A DNA stretch of 16,404 bases from Acidobacteriota bacterium (GTDB lineage: Bacteria; Acidobacteriota; Blastocatellia; Pyrinomonadales; Pyrinomonadaceae), in contig CAUJFK010000172.1 of the NCBI GenBank assembly GCA_963169175.1, positions 1-16,404 on the forward strand, read 5' to 3'. This document shows, piece by piece, positions 7,789-14,950 of this stretch. Positions within the stretch are counted from its first letter, which is position 1. Every line of letters begins with the position of its first letter. The notes under the pieces were generated by a model. That model was not told the origin of the DNA. It searched no databases and worked only from the letters and a program-made list of their open reading frames with translations. Made by a program: the position numbers and the translations under genes.

Positions 7789-9657
7789 TTATGGATGCAC
7801 CTTATCGTGGATGTGCATGAAGTACCAGTAGGTAACTCCACTCCATAAAATTATGTTCAGCAGTGAAAGTATCAGGCCGATGGACTTGGTTGAAGCACTT
7901 CGTGCGGTTGAACCGGACTTCCGGCCGTACATGATCATATAGACAAGAGCACCGGTGAGCAGCCAGGCGAACAGTCGGATCGCCAAATTCAACCCAATGT
8001 TATCCGCCACTTTTTCATTCGGTTCCAGCCCCAGGCCCAACCCGCTGGAAGGCGCCATTACCTGATAAACGGTCAGAATTATCACCAGCACAATGCCAAG
8101 CATGGCCGCAAACGGCGGCTTATAGTTGGCTGGCAGTTCATCCGCCTCAATATTTTCGTTGGCGAGTTTGCTGTTCGAGTAACTATAGCCGAAATAGACA
8201 AGCAGGCCGATGGCCATCCAGTCGATCAGGCGGATCCAGGTGTCGAGCGGAAGGCTGTTCATCAAAAACGCCGCCGAGACCACCGCAGCGAGCGGGATAA
8301 GAGGCACGAAAGGCACCTTGAACGGGCGGTTCAGGGTCGGATTGGATGAACGCAGAATGATGATCCCGGTTCCGACGATGACGAACGCGAAGAGAGTACC
8401 GATCGAGACGAGTTCGCCAAGAAGGCTGATCGGCACAAAACCAGCAAGGATAGCAACAACGGTTCCCGTTATCGCCGTAGTGATATGCGGTGTCTGATAC
8501 TTCGGATGGATCTTTGCGGCCCAACTCGGAAGCAAGCCATCCTTTGACATCGAATAGAACACACGCGGCTGGCCCATCGTCATAACGACCATCGTTGAGC
8601 TAAGGCCGAGCACGGCACCGATCTTGATGATCCAGGATGAGAAGACGCCAAGGATCTTACCCATAAAGGTTTGGGTTGCTCCCGGATCAGCCTTTAATGC
8701 ACCATCGATTGCCGTGGCGAGCGGCGCGGCAGCTTCTTTAAGGGCAGAGTAATCGACCAGGCCGACCATTACGCCTGAAACAAGGATGTATAGCACAGTA
8801 CAGATAGCAAGCGAACCGAGTATGCCGCGAGGCATATCACGCTGTGGATTCTTTGCTTCCTGGGCAGCGGTCGAGACCGCATCAAAGCCGATATAGGCAA
8901 AAAAGATAACGGCAGCACCGGTGATGATCCCGCTAAATCCGAACGGCATAAACGGCGAACATCCCGGATTATCGGCAGGACACGGTGGGCTAAGAATGTT
9001 GTCGGGAGACACATATCCGATACCGGCGACGATAAATAACACGACGACGATAACTTTAATGATGACGATGATCGAGTTAAAGCTCGCCGATTCCTTGATC
9101 CCTCGAATTAGCAGCAGCGTGACAGCGACAGCAATTAAAGCGGCGGGAAGATTGAAAACGCCGTGAGCGATGATATTCCCTGCCGTGTCCTTTATCGGTC
9201 CGGGCGGAGCGCTTAGAGCGAGCGGGAAATTTATGCCTAAATTCTCCCTCAAGAAGCTTACGGTATATCCTGACCAGCCGACGGCCACAGTTGCAGCGCC
9301 AAAAGCGTATTCGAGAATGAGGTCCCACCCGATGATCCAGGCGACGAATTCGCCCAACGTTCCGTAGCCGTACGCATATGCCGAGCCCGAGATCGGAACG
9401 CTCGCTGCAAATTCCGAGTAACAGAGTGCCGCAAAAGCGCTGACGATACCCGCGAATACCATTGAAATAACAACGGCCGGGCCAGCGTGTTTTCCTGCTG
9501 CCTGGCCCGTCAGAACGAAAATTCCCGTTCCGATAATGGCACCGACACCGAGCATTGTGAGATCAAGCGCGCTCAGCGCTTTTTTAAGCGCGTGCTCGCC
9601 GGTCTCTTCTGACTCGGCAATGATCCTCGAAATGGGTTTGGTCGCAAAAAGTGACAT
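7789..9657 (-). CDS. APC-superfamily amino-acid permease, CAT-like with C-terminal extension
   Basis: This is an inner-membrane amino-acid transporter of 622 residues. The ATG at 9657 is chosen because GGAGG lies 5 bases upstream; the frame also opens at a TTG at 9669, which is less likely. After a cytoplasmic N-terminus, GVGAIIGTGIFVLTG marks the unwound first helix of the APC fold. About twelve helices follow, and the VPFVPLIPLAAVVSAAFLMN region resembles the C-terminal domain of cationic amino-acid transporters (CAT, TC 2.A.3.3). Beyond that are about 120 further residues with roughly three extra helices and a Lys/Arg/Ser-rich loop, longer than bacterial YfnA-like relatives (about 460 residues). 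A loop between middle helices contains two close cysteines (PPCPADNPGC). Substrate cannot be read from sequence. It is second in a two-gene operon, and transcription should stop at 7730-7762. Confidence 0.9.
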   Translation of the reverse strand: MSLFATKPISRIIAESEETGEHALKKALSALDLTMLGVGAIIGTGIFVLTGQAAGKHAGPAVVISMVFAGIVSAFAALCYSEFAASVPISGSAYAYGYGTLGEFVAWIIGWDLILEYAFGAATVAVGWSGYTVSFLRENLGINFPLALSAPPGPIKDTAGNIIAHGVFNLPAALIAVAVTLLLIRGIKESASFNSIIVIIKVIVVVLFIVAGIGYVSPDNILSPPCPADNPGCSPFMPFGFSGIITGAAVIFFAYIGFDAVSTAAQEAKNPQRDMPRGILGSLAICTVLYILVSGVMVGLVDYSALKEAAAPLATAIDGALKADPGATQTFMGKILGVFSSWIIKIGAVLGLSSTMVVMTMGQPRVFYSMSKDGLLPSWAAKIHPKYQTPHITTAITGTVVAILAGFVPISLLGELVSIGTLFAFVIVGTGIIILRSSNPTLNRPFKVPFVPLIPLAAVVSAAFLMNSLPLDTWIRLIDWMAIGLLVYFGYSYSNSKLANENIEADELPANYKPPFAAMLGIVLVIILTVYQVMAPSSGLGLGLEPNEKVADNIGLNLAIRLFAWLLTGALVYMIMYGRKSGSTARSASTKSIGLILSLLNIILWSGVTYWYFMHIHDKVHP

Positions 9658-9674
9658 GAAAACCTCCAAAAGTC

Positions 9675-9769
9675 CAACAAACTTCAGTTTGTTGCTTGTT
9701 TTAAGAAAAATAACCTGATCGGCAAACTGAAGTTTGCCGGACGGCGGAGCGACAAACTAAAGTTTGTCG
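9675..9769. repeat. Three copies of a 20-bp palindromic repeat
   Basis: Three perfect palindromes share the core CAAACT-NN-AGTTTG with 9-bp arms. They lie at 9675-9694 (CAACAAACT/AGTTTGTTG), 9720-9739 (CGGCAAACT/AGTTTGCCG) and 9750-9769 (CGACAAACT/AGTTTGTCG). Outer arm bases differ between copies but always in compensating pairs, so pairing is conserved rather than sequence. A fourth degenerate piece (GGGTTTGCCGGAC) lies near 9775-9787. The array fills the gap between the two permease genes, and the third copy runs into the end of the upstream gene. This looks like a REP-type element. Confidence 0.8.
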
Positions 9770-11283
9770 GACACGGGTTTGCCGGACATGTTTCGCCAGA
9801 TAAAATAAACTGGAACGCCCGTCAGAACAATGACCAGGCCGGGCCAGGTTGCCGTTGTTTGATAAATGAACAGCACCGCAAGGATGACTGCCGCACCGAC
9901 ACAATATAAAGCCGGAACTATCGGATATCCAAACGCTTTATACGGACGCTCGGCATCCGGCCGTTTCACGCGAAGGACAAAAACCGCCGCGATGGCCAGA
10001 ATGTAAAAGATCAGTGCCGATGAAATAACGTAAGTCAGCAGGTCGCCATAGAGATTTCCGTATGCGACGGTTCCATCGGCCTTCGTGCTGACCGTTCGCG
10101 GCAGCACATAGAACGCCGACCAAATGCCCTGGACAACAATTCCCCATGCCGGCACATGAAACTTGTTCAGCCGCCCGACAGCCTGAAAGAAAAGGCCGTC
10201 CTTTGCCATAGCGTAATAAGCACGCGGACCGGCGAGAATGAGTCCGTTGTTGCAGCCAAAGGTTGAGATCATGATCGCCACGGCCATCAACGCCGCCCCA
10301 AAACCGGGAAAGATCACATCCGCCGTAGCCGAACCAACCCGGTCGCTCGCCACCTTTTGGATATCTTCAAACCGAAGCGTGACCAGATAGGCGATGTTGG
10401 CGAGCAAATATAATGCAATAACGCCGCCAGTTCCAAGCAGAAGTGACAACGGGAGGTTGCGTTTCGGATTCTTGACCTCACCGGCCGTAAACGTCACGTT
10501 GTGCCAAGCATCGGCCGAAAACAATGAGTTGGTCTGAGCAACACACAGCGCGACAAAAAGGCCAAAGGTTGTCGCCGCCGTGAGTCCGTCGCCAACATTC
10601 TGAATGCTGCCCCGAATTGTCCAAAGGTCACTAAAATTTGCAGCGGCAATTTCCGGATATGAGATCAGGCCAACAATAATGCCGAGTACGATCAATGCGA
10701 TCAACGAACCGGTCTTGGCGAACGTAAACGTATTCTGGACAAGCTTTCCAAGCTTTAATCCGCGTGTGTTAAGCCAGGTCAGGAATACGATCATCACGAT
10801 CCCAACAAGCTGGGCCGTCGAGAGCGACAATGCATAATTTGACGATCCGATCCGAACTGGTTCGATAAGATAGTTGGTTTCAGAGATCGAAGGAAAGAGA
10901 ATGCCCGAAAAGCGTGCGAAGGCGACCGCAACCGCCGCGATCGTCGCGGTGCCGATGACCAAAAAATGCGTCCACCCATAAAGAAAGCCCCAGAACGGAG
11001 CATAAGCTTCTTTGAGATAAACATACATTCCGCCGGCCTTTGGCATCATCGCGGCGAGTTCGCCGTATGACAGCGCCGCCCCAATGGTGAGAAAACCGGT
11101 GATCAGCCACACGACCATCAGCCAACCTGGTGAACCGACCTGCCGCGCAATATCCGCCGATACGATAAAGATGCCCGAACCGATCATCGACCCGGCGACG
11201 ATCATCGTCGAATCGAGCAATCCGAGGCCCCGAATAAAGCCTTCTTTTGTTTCTTGTTCCAATTCAGCAACGTCAGTTGCCAT
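9757..11283 (-). CDS. APC-superfamily amino-acid permease, LAT-like
   Basis: This is a 508-residue inner-membrane amino-acid transporter counted from the ATG at 11283; a GTG three codons earlier (11292) is an alternative, and neither has a clear Shine-Dalgarno. GSMIGSGIFIVSADIAR marks the first APC helix, and GGMYVYLKEAYAPFWGFLYGW is typical of the L-type (LAT, SteT-like) branch, whose members often exchange neutral or aromatic amino acids. About twelve helices are visible, with the FTAGEVKNPKRNLP loop midway. The last codons and the TAG stop (9757-9759) lie inside a palindromic repeat, so the C-terminal VSDKL is probably repeat-derived. It is first in the permease operon, divergent from an aromatic amino-acid decarboxylase, which hints at an aromatic substrate. 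That hint is inference. Confidence 0.9.
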   Translation of the reverse strand: MATDVAELEQETKEGFIRGLGLLDSTMIVAGSMIGSGIFIVSADIARQVGSPGWLMVVWLITGFLTIGAALSYGELAAMMPKAGGMYVYLKEAYAPFWGFLYGWTHFLVIGTATIAAVAVAFARFSGILFPSISETNYLIEPVRIGSSNYALSLSTAQLVGIVMIVFLTWLNTRGLKLGKLVQNTFTFAKTGSLIALIVLGIIVGLISYPEIAAANFSDLWTIRGSIQNVGDGLTAATTFGLFVALCVAQTNSLFSADAWHNVTFTAGEVKNPKRNLPLSLLLGTGGVIALYLLANIAYLVTLRFEDIQKVASDRVGSATADVIFPGFGAALMAVAIMISTFGCNNGLILAGPRAYYAMAKDGLFFQAVGRLNKFHVPAWGIVVQGIWSAFYVLPRTVSTKADGTVAYGNLYGDLLTYVISSALIFYILAIAAVFVLRVKRPDAERPYKAFGYPIVPALYCVGAAVILAVLFIYQTTATWPGLVIVLTGVPVYFIWRNMSGKPVSDKL

Positions 11284-11327
11284 ACTTTTCACGTTAGCAA
11301 AGAATGAAATTTGACTATTCTTGAATT

Positions 11328-11377
11328 ACCAACGCCAATCAGGAGGAGCGCAAGAACTATGACTTTGAAGCGTTGGT
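11328..11377. promoter_or_regulatory. 8-bp inverted repeat in the divergent permease/decarboxylase region
   Basis: ACCAACGC at 11328-11335 and GCGTTGGT at 11370-11377 are exact reverse complements 34 bases apart. The repeat falls in the 5' leader expected for the permease mRNA, and its right arm overlaps the decarboxylase -35. It could be a paired operator half-site or a leader hairpin. Confidence 0.35.
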
Positions 11378-11400
11378 GAGAAATTTGTAGTTGCTATTAT
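11373..11400 (+). promoter_or_regulatory. Probable decarboxylase promoter
   Basis: TTGGTG (11373-11378), a 16-base spacer and the extended -10 TGC-TATTAT (11392-11400) point toward the decarboxylase, giving a leader of about 60 bases. The -10 shares bases with the opposing permease promoter. Confidence 0.45.
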
Positions 11401-11423
11401 ACTTAGATTCAACCAACTGTCGA
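11396..11423 (-). promoter_or_regulatory. Probable permease-operon promoter
   Basis: On the minus strand TCGACA (11423-11418), a 16-base spacer and a consensus TATAAT (11401-11396) form a good sigma-70 promoter. The leader to the LAT-like permease would be about 105 bases. Its -10 overlaps the -10 of the divergent decarboxylase promoter by 5 bases, so the two are unlikely to be occupied at once. Confidence 0.55.
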
Positions 11424-11468
11424 GTTTTTATTTAACATTTATCCGATTCCCAAAAATTTACGTGATCT

Positions 11469-12923
11469 ATGACCGAACAAACCTTAGGCGACATGCCGAC
11501 TGAAGATTTCCGCCGATACGGTTACGCCGTTGTCGATCAGCTAGCGGAATACTTCGAGGATATAGAGCAATTACCGGTGCTTTCGCAGATCGAGCCTGGC
11601 TCGTTGGCCGCAAGCCTGCCCGCTTCTGCACCGGAACAAGGCGAAGATTTTGCTGATGTTTTGAATGATGTTGACCGCCTCATCCTGCCGGCGGTAACAA
11701 ACTGGAATCATCCGAATTTTCACGGCCTGTTCTCGACATCGACCTCATCGGTCGGCGTTTTTGGCGAAATGTTTGCGGCGGCCTTTGATATGAAGGCGAT
11801 GCTTTGGCGGACATCGCCGGCATCGACGGAGCTCGAGGACGTGACGCTCGACTGGCTTCGGCAGATGATGGGCTTGCCCGATTTTTTCGAAGGCATCATC
11901 TATGACACAGCCTCCGTCTCGACAATGCACGCCATCGCCGCCGCTCGTGAACGCGCCAACCTCGGCATCCGCGAAAAAGGAATGAGCGGCCGCGACGACC
12001 TGCCGCTGTTGCGGGTTTATTGCTCCGAGCACGTCCATTCGTCGATCGACAAGGCGGTTATCACGTTGGGAATGGGAACGCGTTCGCTGCGCAAGATCGA
12101 GTGCAATGAGCGGTTCGAGATGATCCCTGAACGCCTTGCAGAAGCGATCGAGGAAGACATCGAAGCCGGATATCAGCCGATCTGCGTTATTCCGACCATC
12201 GGTACGACATCGACAACGAGCGTCGATCCGGTCGATTTGGTCGCCGATATTTGCGAAAAATACGGCCTTTGGCTGCATGTCGATGCTGCCTATGCCGGTT
12301 CCGCCGCTATCGTTCCCGAATTGCAGCACCTGTTCAAAGGTTGGGAACGGGCCGATTCTATCGTTACCAATCCGCATAAATGGCTCTTTACACCGTTCGA
12401 CCTTTCGGTACTTTACTGCCGCGATTTGAACGAACTAAAGGCTGCTTTCTCGCTTGTTCCCGAATACTTAAAAACAAGCGATGCCGCGGCGGTAAAGAAT
12501 GGAATGGACTACGGCATCCAACTCGGCCGCCGCTTTCGTGCCCTTAAACTCTGGTTCGTCATCCGCTATTTCGGCCGCAAAGGCATGATCGCAAGAATTC
12601 GCGAACATTGCCGTCTCGCTCAATTGTTCGCATCATGGGTCAAAAGTTCCGACAATTTTGAACTCATGGCTCCCGTTCCCTTTGCCCTCGTCTGCTTCCG
12701 CGCAAATCCGCCCGGCGTTTCGGACCTCGATGCACTGAACGAAAGAATACTGAACGCAATTAACGCCTCGGGCAAAGCCTACCTATCACATACAAAGCTG
12801 AATGGTGCCTTCACCCTGCGGCTATCCGTGGGCAGCATCCGCGTTGAAGAACGGCATATCGAAAAGGTGTGGAAGCTTTTGAATGATCGACTAGTAGAAG
12901 CGACAGATTCAGAGATAAAGTAA
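11469..12923 (+). CDS. PLP-dependent aromatic-L-amino-acid decarboxylase-like enzyme
   Basis: This 484-residue cytoplasmic enzyme of the group II PLP decarboxylase family removes CO2 from an amino acid to give an amine. It matches the animal/plant aromatic decarboxylase type along its length: NWNHPNFHG (78-86), SPASTELE (116-123), SEHVHSSIDKA (186-196) with His190 expected to stack on the cofactor, HVDAAYAG (270-277) with Asp272 for the pyridine nitrogen, and NPHKW (301-305) with Lys304 as the Schiff-base lysine. Tyr348 (MDYGIQLGRRFR) aligns with the catalytic-loop tyrosine of DOPA decarboxylase, which favours decarboxylation over aldehyde synthesis. The loop between that Tyr and LGRRF is about three residues shorter than in the animal enzyme. 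The substrate (tyrosine, tryptophan, phenylalanine or DOPA) cannot be assigned. It is divergent from two amino-acid permeases and no Shine-Dalgarno is seen. Confidence 0.9.
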   Translation: MTEQTLGDMPTEDFRRYGYAVVDQLAEYFEDIEQLPVLSQIEPGSLAASLPASAPEQGEDFADVLNDVDRLILPAVTNWNHPNFHGLFSTSTSSVGVFGEMFAAAFDMKAMLWRTSPASTELEDVTLDWLRQMMGLPDFFEGIIYDTASVSTMHAIAAARERANLGIREKGMSGRDDLPLLRVYCSEHVHSSIDKAVITLGMGTRSLRKIECNERFEMIPERLAEAIEEDIEAGYQPICVIPTIGTTSTTSVDPVDLVADICEKYGLWLHVDAAYAGSAAIVPELQHLFKGWERADSIVTNPHKWLFTPFDLSVLYCRDLNELKAAFSLVPEYLKTSDAAAVKNGMDYGIQLGRRFRALKLWFVIRYFGRKGMIARIREHCRLAQLFASWVKSSDNFELMAPVPFALVCFRANPPGVSDLDALNERILNAINASGKAYLSHTKLNGAFTLRLSVGSIRVEERHIEKVWKLLNDRLVEATDSEIK

Positions 12924-12985
12924 TAAAACGACCTCTAACCAAACTGCCAGTTCCGACGACTGCGGCCGATCAGGCTGCAGACGCT

Positions 12986-13212
12986 TTGTCGCCAACGGCG
13001 ACCGACATATAAAGCCTGGGGTTAAGTGAAGCTTTGTGAACGCAACCCCAGGTTATGTTACAAATACATGACGCGTCGCTGAAGGCGACGAAGAATGGCT
13101 TAAGACAGTTGCTCGCCTACAGCGAGCGTGCATTCTTGGATCTGATGACCTGGGGTTTCGCCGAACGACGGCTCTACCCCAGGCTTTATGGGTCGGTCGC
13201 CGTTGGCGACAA
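12986..13212. repeat. Composite hairpin repeat: two elements in inverted orientation
   Basis: A 37-base segment at 12986-13022 recurs inverted at 13176-13212 with 35 of 37 positions matching. Stems seen in order are GTCGCC/GGCGAC (12988-13002), CCTGGGGTT/AACCCCAGG (13015-13052), CGTCGC/GCGACG (13074-13090), AAGAATG/CATTCTT (13091-13137) enclosing GCTCGC/GCGAGC (13111-13127), CCTGGGGT/ACCCCAGG (13149-13183), and GTCGCC/GGCGAC again (13196-13210). This resembles REPIN or BIME-type non-autonomous elements, probably mobilised in trans. A 91-codon open frame across it (13055-13330) is treated as chance. The 13213-13412 remainder of the gap holds only a small CCGAC/GTCGG hairpin at 13323-13335 and a CCAGGT/ACCTGG pairing (about 13250 and 13314). 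Confidence 0.8.
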
Positions 13213-13412
13213 GAAAGAACACGGAATTGCGACATGGAATTTTATGTTGCCAGGTACTGCCCTCTCGAGTTTTAATGCCGACCCGAACGGGCCTTATTCT
13301 CTTTTCTTCACTTACCTGGGATCCGACTGAGTCGGGGAATTATCCTATTCTGACTTACCAGGCTTGCTCAAAATACTTCCAATTCACTCCAACTTGATCT
13401 AGTCTATTACTG

Positions 13413-13874
13413 ATGGCAGCTGCTGCTTCCATGGTCATTACTTGCCCGAATTGCGGGGCGAAGAATCGGGTGGATGCAAATTCGGCCCGCGAGCGTCGGC
13501 CTGTTTGCGGGCGATGCGGCGAGGCATTGCCTTCCGCGTCTGCTGGGCCTGTTACGGTCACGGACGCTAATTTTACTCAGACGGTCGGATCGTCGCCGCT
13601 TCCTGTCCTGCTCGATCTATGGGCCGCGTGGTGCGGGCCGTGCCGGATGATCGCACCGGTCATTGAAACTTTGGCTGCGGAGTTAAGCGGCAAAGTACTT
13701 GTCGGCAAGCTCGATGTTGATGCCAATCAGCAAACGGCCGCCAGATTCGGCGTTCAAAGCATTCCCACGCTTTTGATCCTAAAGGACGGCCGCGAGGTTG
13801 ACCGGATCGTCGGGCTTCAGTCCCGCGAAGCTATTCTTCAGCGCCTTCAGCCCTTTATGGAAATTCAGACGTAG
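13413..13874 (+). CDS. trxC: Thioredoxin with N-terminal zinc ribbon (TrxC / thioredoxin-2 type)
   Basis: This 153-residue cytoplasmic disulfide reductase has two parts. Residues 11-35 form a four-cysteine zinc ribbon (CPNC at 11-14, CGRC at 32-35). Residues about 46-153 are a complete thioredoxin fold with the active site WCGPC (73-77) and the cis-proline Pro118 in QSIPTL. The arrangement and length match E. coli thioredoxin-2 (139 residues), where the zinc ribbon tunes redox behaviour under oxidative stress. The start is uncertain: an ATG at 13431 (giving MVITCPNCG) aligns better with the family than the ATG at 13413, and neither has a Shine-Dalgarno. It is preceded by the hairpin repeat region and followed by a TPR gene, with 66 bases between. 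Confidence 0.9.
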   Translation: MAAAASMVITCPNCGAKNRVDANSARERRPVCGRCGEALPSASAGPVTVTDANFTQTVGSSPLPVLLDLWAAWCGPCRMIAPVIETLAAELSGKVLVGKLDVDANQQTAARFGVQSIPTLLILKDGREVDRIVGLQSREAILQRLQPFMEIQT

Positions 13875-13940
13875 CAACACTTAGCTAATTTCGGAACAGT
13901 TTCGAACGATAAAACTGTGTCGAAAAATCCAAAAAAAACC

Positions 13941-14873
13941 ATGAAAAATATCCTCAACACTTTTGTCCTGATCTCGGCCCTTGCTGTCGCGGCATTGGCC
14001 CAAACCGCGCGGGAACACCTCGCACGCGGCAATCAACTTTACTCGAACAAGCAATATTCGAGCGCTATCGCGAGTTTCAACGAAGCGATCCGTCTTGCCC
14101 CGGCGGCCCAGGCCGGTTGGTTCAACCGCGGCCAGGCATATTATTATTCCGGCAATATCGACGCGGCGATAAACGATTATTCGCAGGTCATTCGGCTGAA
14201 CCCGAGCCATCTTGACGCCTTGTTTCAGCGCGGCCTGGCGCAGAACATGAAACGGAACCACGACCTTGCGATCGCGGATTATTCAAAAGGCATCGAACTG
14301 GCTCCAGCGGACGCACAGTTTCGGTACAACCGCGGAATAGCATTTGCCGACAAAGGCGCGCTCGACGCGGCAATGGCGGATTATAACGAAGCGATACGCC
14401 TCAATCCGAGCTATATGAAGGCCTTTGTCAACCGAGGTGCCGTTTATTACAAGCAGAAGAAGCACGACTTAGCGCTGGCGGACATAAACACCGCTCTTAA
14501 GCTTGATCAAAACTATGTCGATGCCTGGGGAAACCGCGGCGTGATCTATAACGGGATGAACCAGCCCGACCTCGCCATCGCCGATCTGACCCAGGCCCTG
14601 AAAGTGGACCCAAATTATGCAAAGGCATACCTCGACCGCGGCATTGCTTATAACAAGAAAAAGCAGAACGACCTGGCGATCGCCGACCTAACACGGGCGA
14701 TAAAGATGAACCCGAAATATATGGGAGCCTACCTGATGCGCGGCGCCATTTATTTCGACACAAAGCGCTACGATCTTGCAAAGGCCGATCTGACAAAGGT
14801 CATCGAGCTTTCGCCCGGAAACAAGCTTGCAACCGACACGCTCGCCCGAATTGCGGTGCTTGCGGCACCTTAG
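13941..14873 (+). CDS. Secreted protein of eight tetratricopeptide repeats
   Basis: The 310-residue protein starts with a signal peptide (MKNILNTFVLISALAVAALAQ) and then consists almost entirely of eight 34-residue TPRs (about residues 24-292) with recurring NRG, DLAIADY/L and A.RLNP motifs. A short tail of about 18 residues ends the protein. TPR arrays form superhelical scaffolds for protein binding, so this is a periplasmic adaptor with unknown partner. The ATG at 13941 is preferred because it begins the signal peptide directly; a GTG at 13917 would add eight residues. Neither has a clear Shine-Dalgarno. The TAG stop at 14871-14873 is only about 7 bases from the 3' end of the oppositely oriented group II intron. 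Confidence 0.88.
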   Translation: MKNILNTFVLISALAVAALAQTAREHLARGNQLYSNKQYSSAIASFNEAIRLAPAAQAGWFNRGQAYYYSGNIDAAINDYSQVIRLNPSHLDALFQRGLAQNMKRNHDLAIADYSKGIELAPADAQFRYNRGIAFADKGALDAAMADYNEAIRLNPSYMKAFVNRGAVYYKQKKHDLALADINTALKLDQNYVDAWGNRGVIYNGMNQPDLAIADLTQALKVDPNYAKAYLDRGIAYNKKKQNDLAIADLTRAIKMNPKYMGAYLMRGAIYFDTKRYDLAKADLTKVIELSPGNKLATDTLARIAVLAAP

Positions 14874-14879
14874 CTCAAA

Positions 14880-14950
14880 ATCGGGTAGGAGGCGGAGTTG
14901 CCTCCGCGGTCCTCCCACACCAGCGTACGTGCCGTTCGGCATACGGCGGT
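14880..14950 (-). ncRNA. Group II intron domains V and VI
   Basis: On the minus strand 14950-14919 folds as a 32-base domain V: a 9-bp lower stem (ACCGCCGTA with TACGCTGGT), a two-base CG bulge on the 3' side and a GCC/GGC upper stem with a GAAC loop. The triad would be CGC at 14948-14946; its third base faces C14923 instead of G, a mismatch. Domain VI follows, with GCGGAG/CTCCGC (14907-14892) closed by a GCAA loop and an outer GGGAGG/CCT-CCC stem. The intron 3' end is expected near 14880. Confidence 0.75.

Noticed and set aside
9701..9904. 67-codon minus-strand frame with repeated VRQTSVCRS-like units
   Set aside because: The protein repeat is a translation of the DNA palindromes and overlaps the permease gene in another frame.
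12986..13212. CRISPR array
   Set aside because: The repeats are inverted hairpins of unequal type, not direct repeats with regular unique spacers.
13055..13330. 91-codon open frame on the plus strand
   Set aside because: It runs across the inverted hairpin repeats, has no Shine-Dalgarno and no recognisable domain; repeats of this kind often leave chance open frames.
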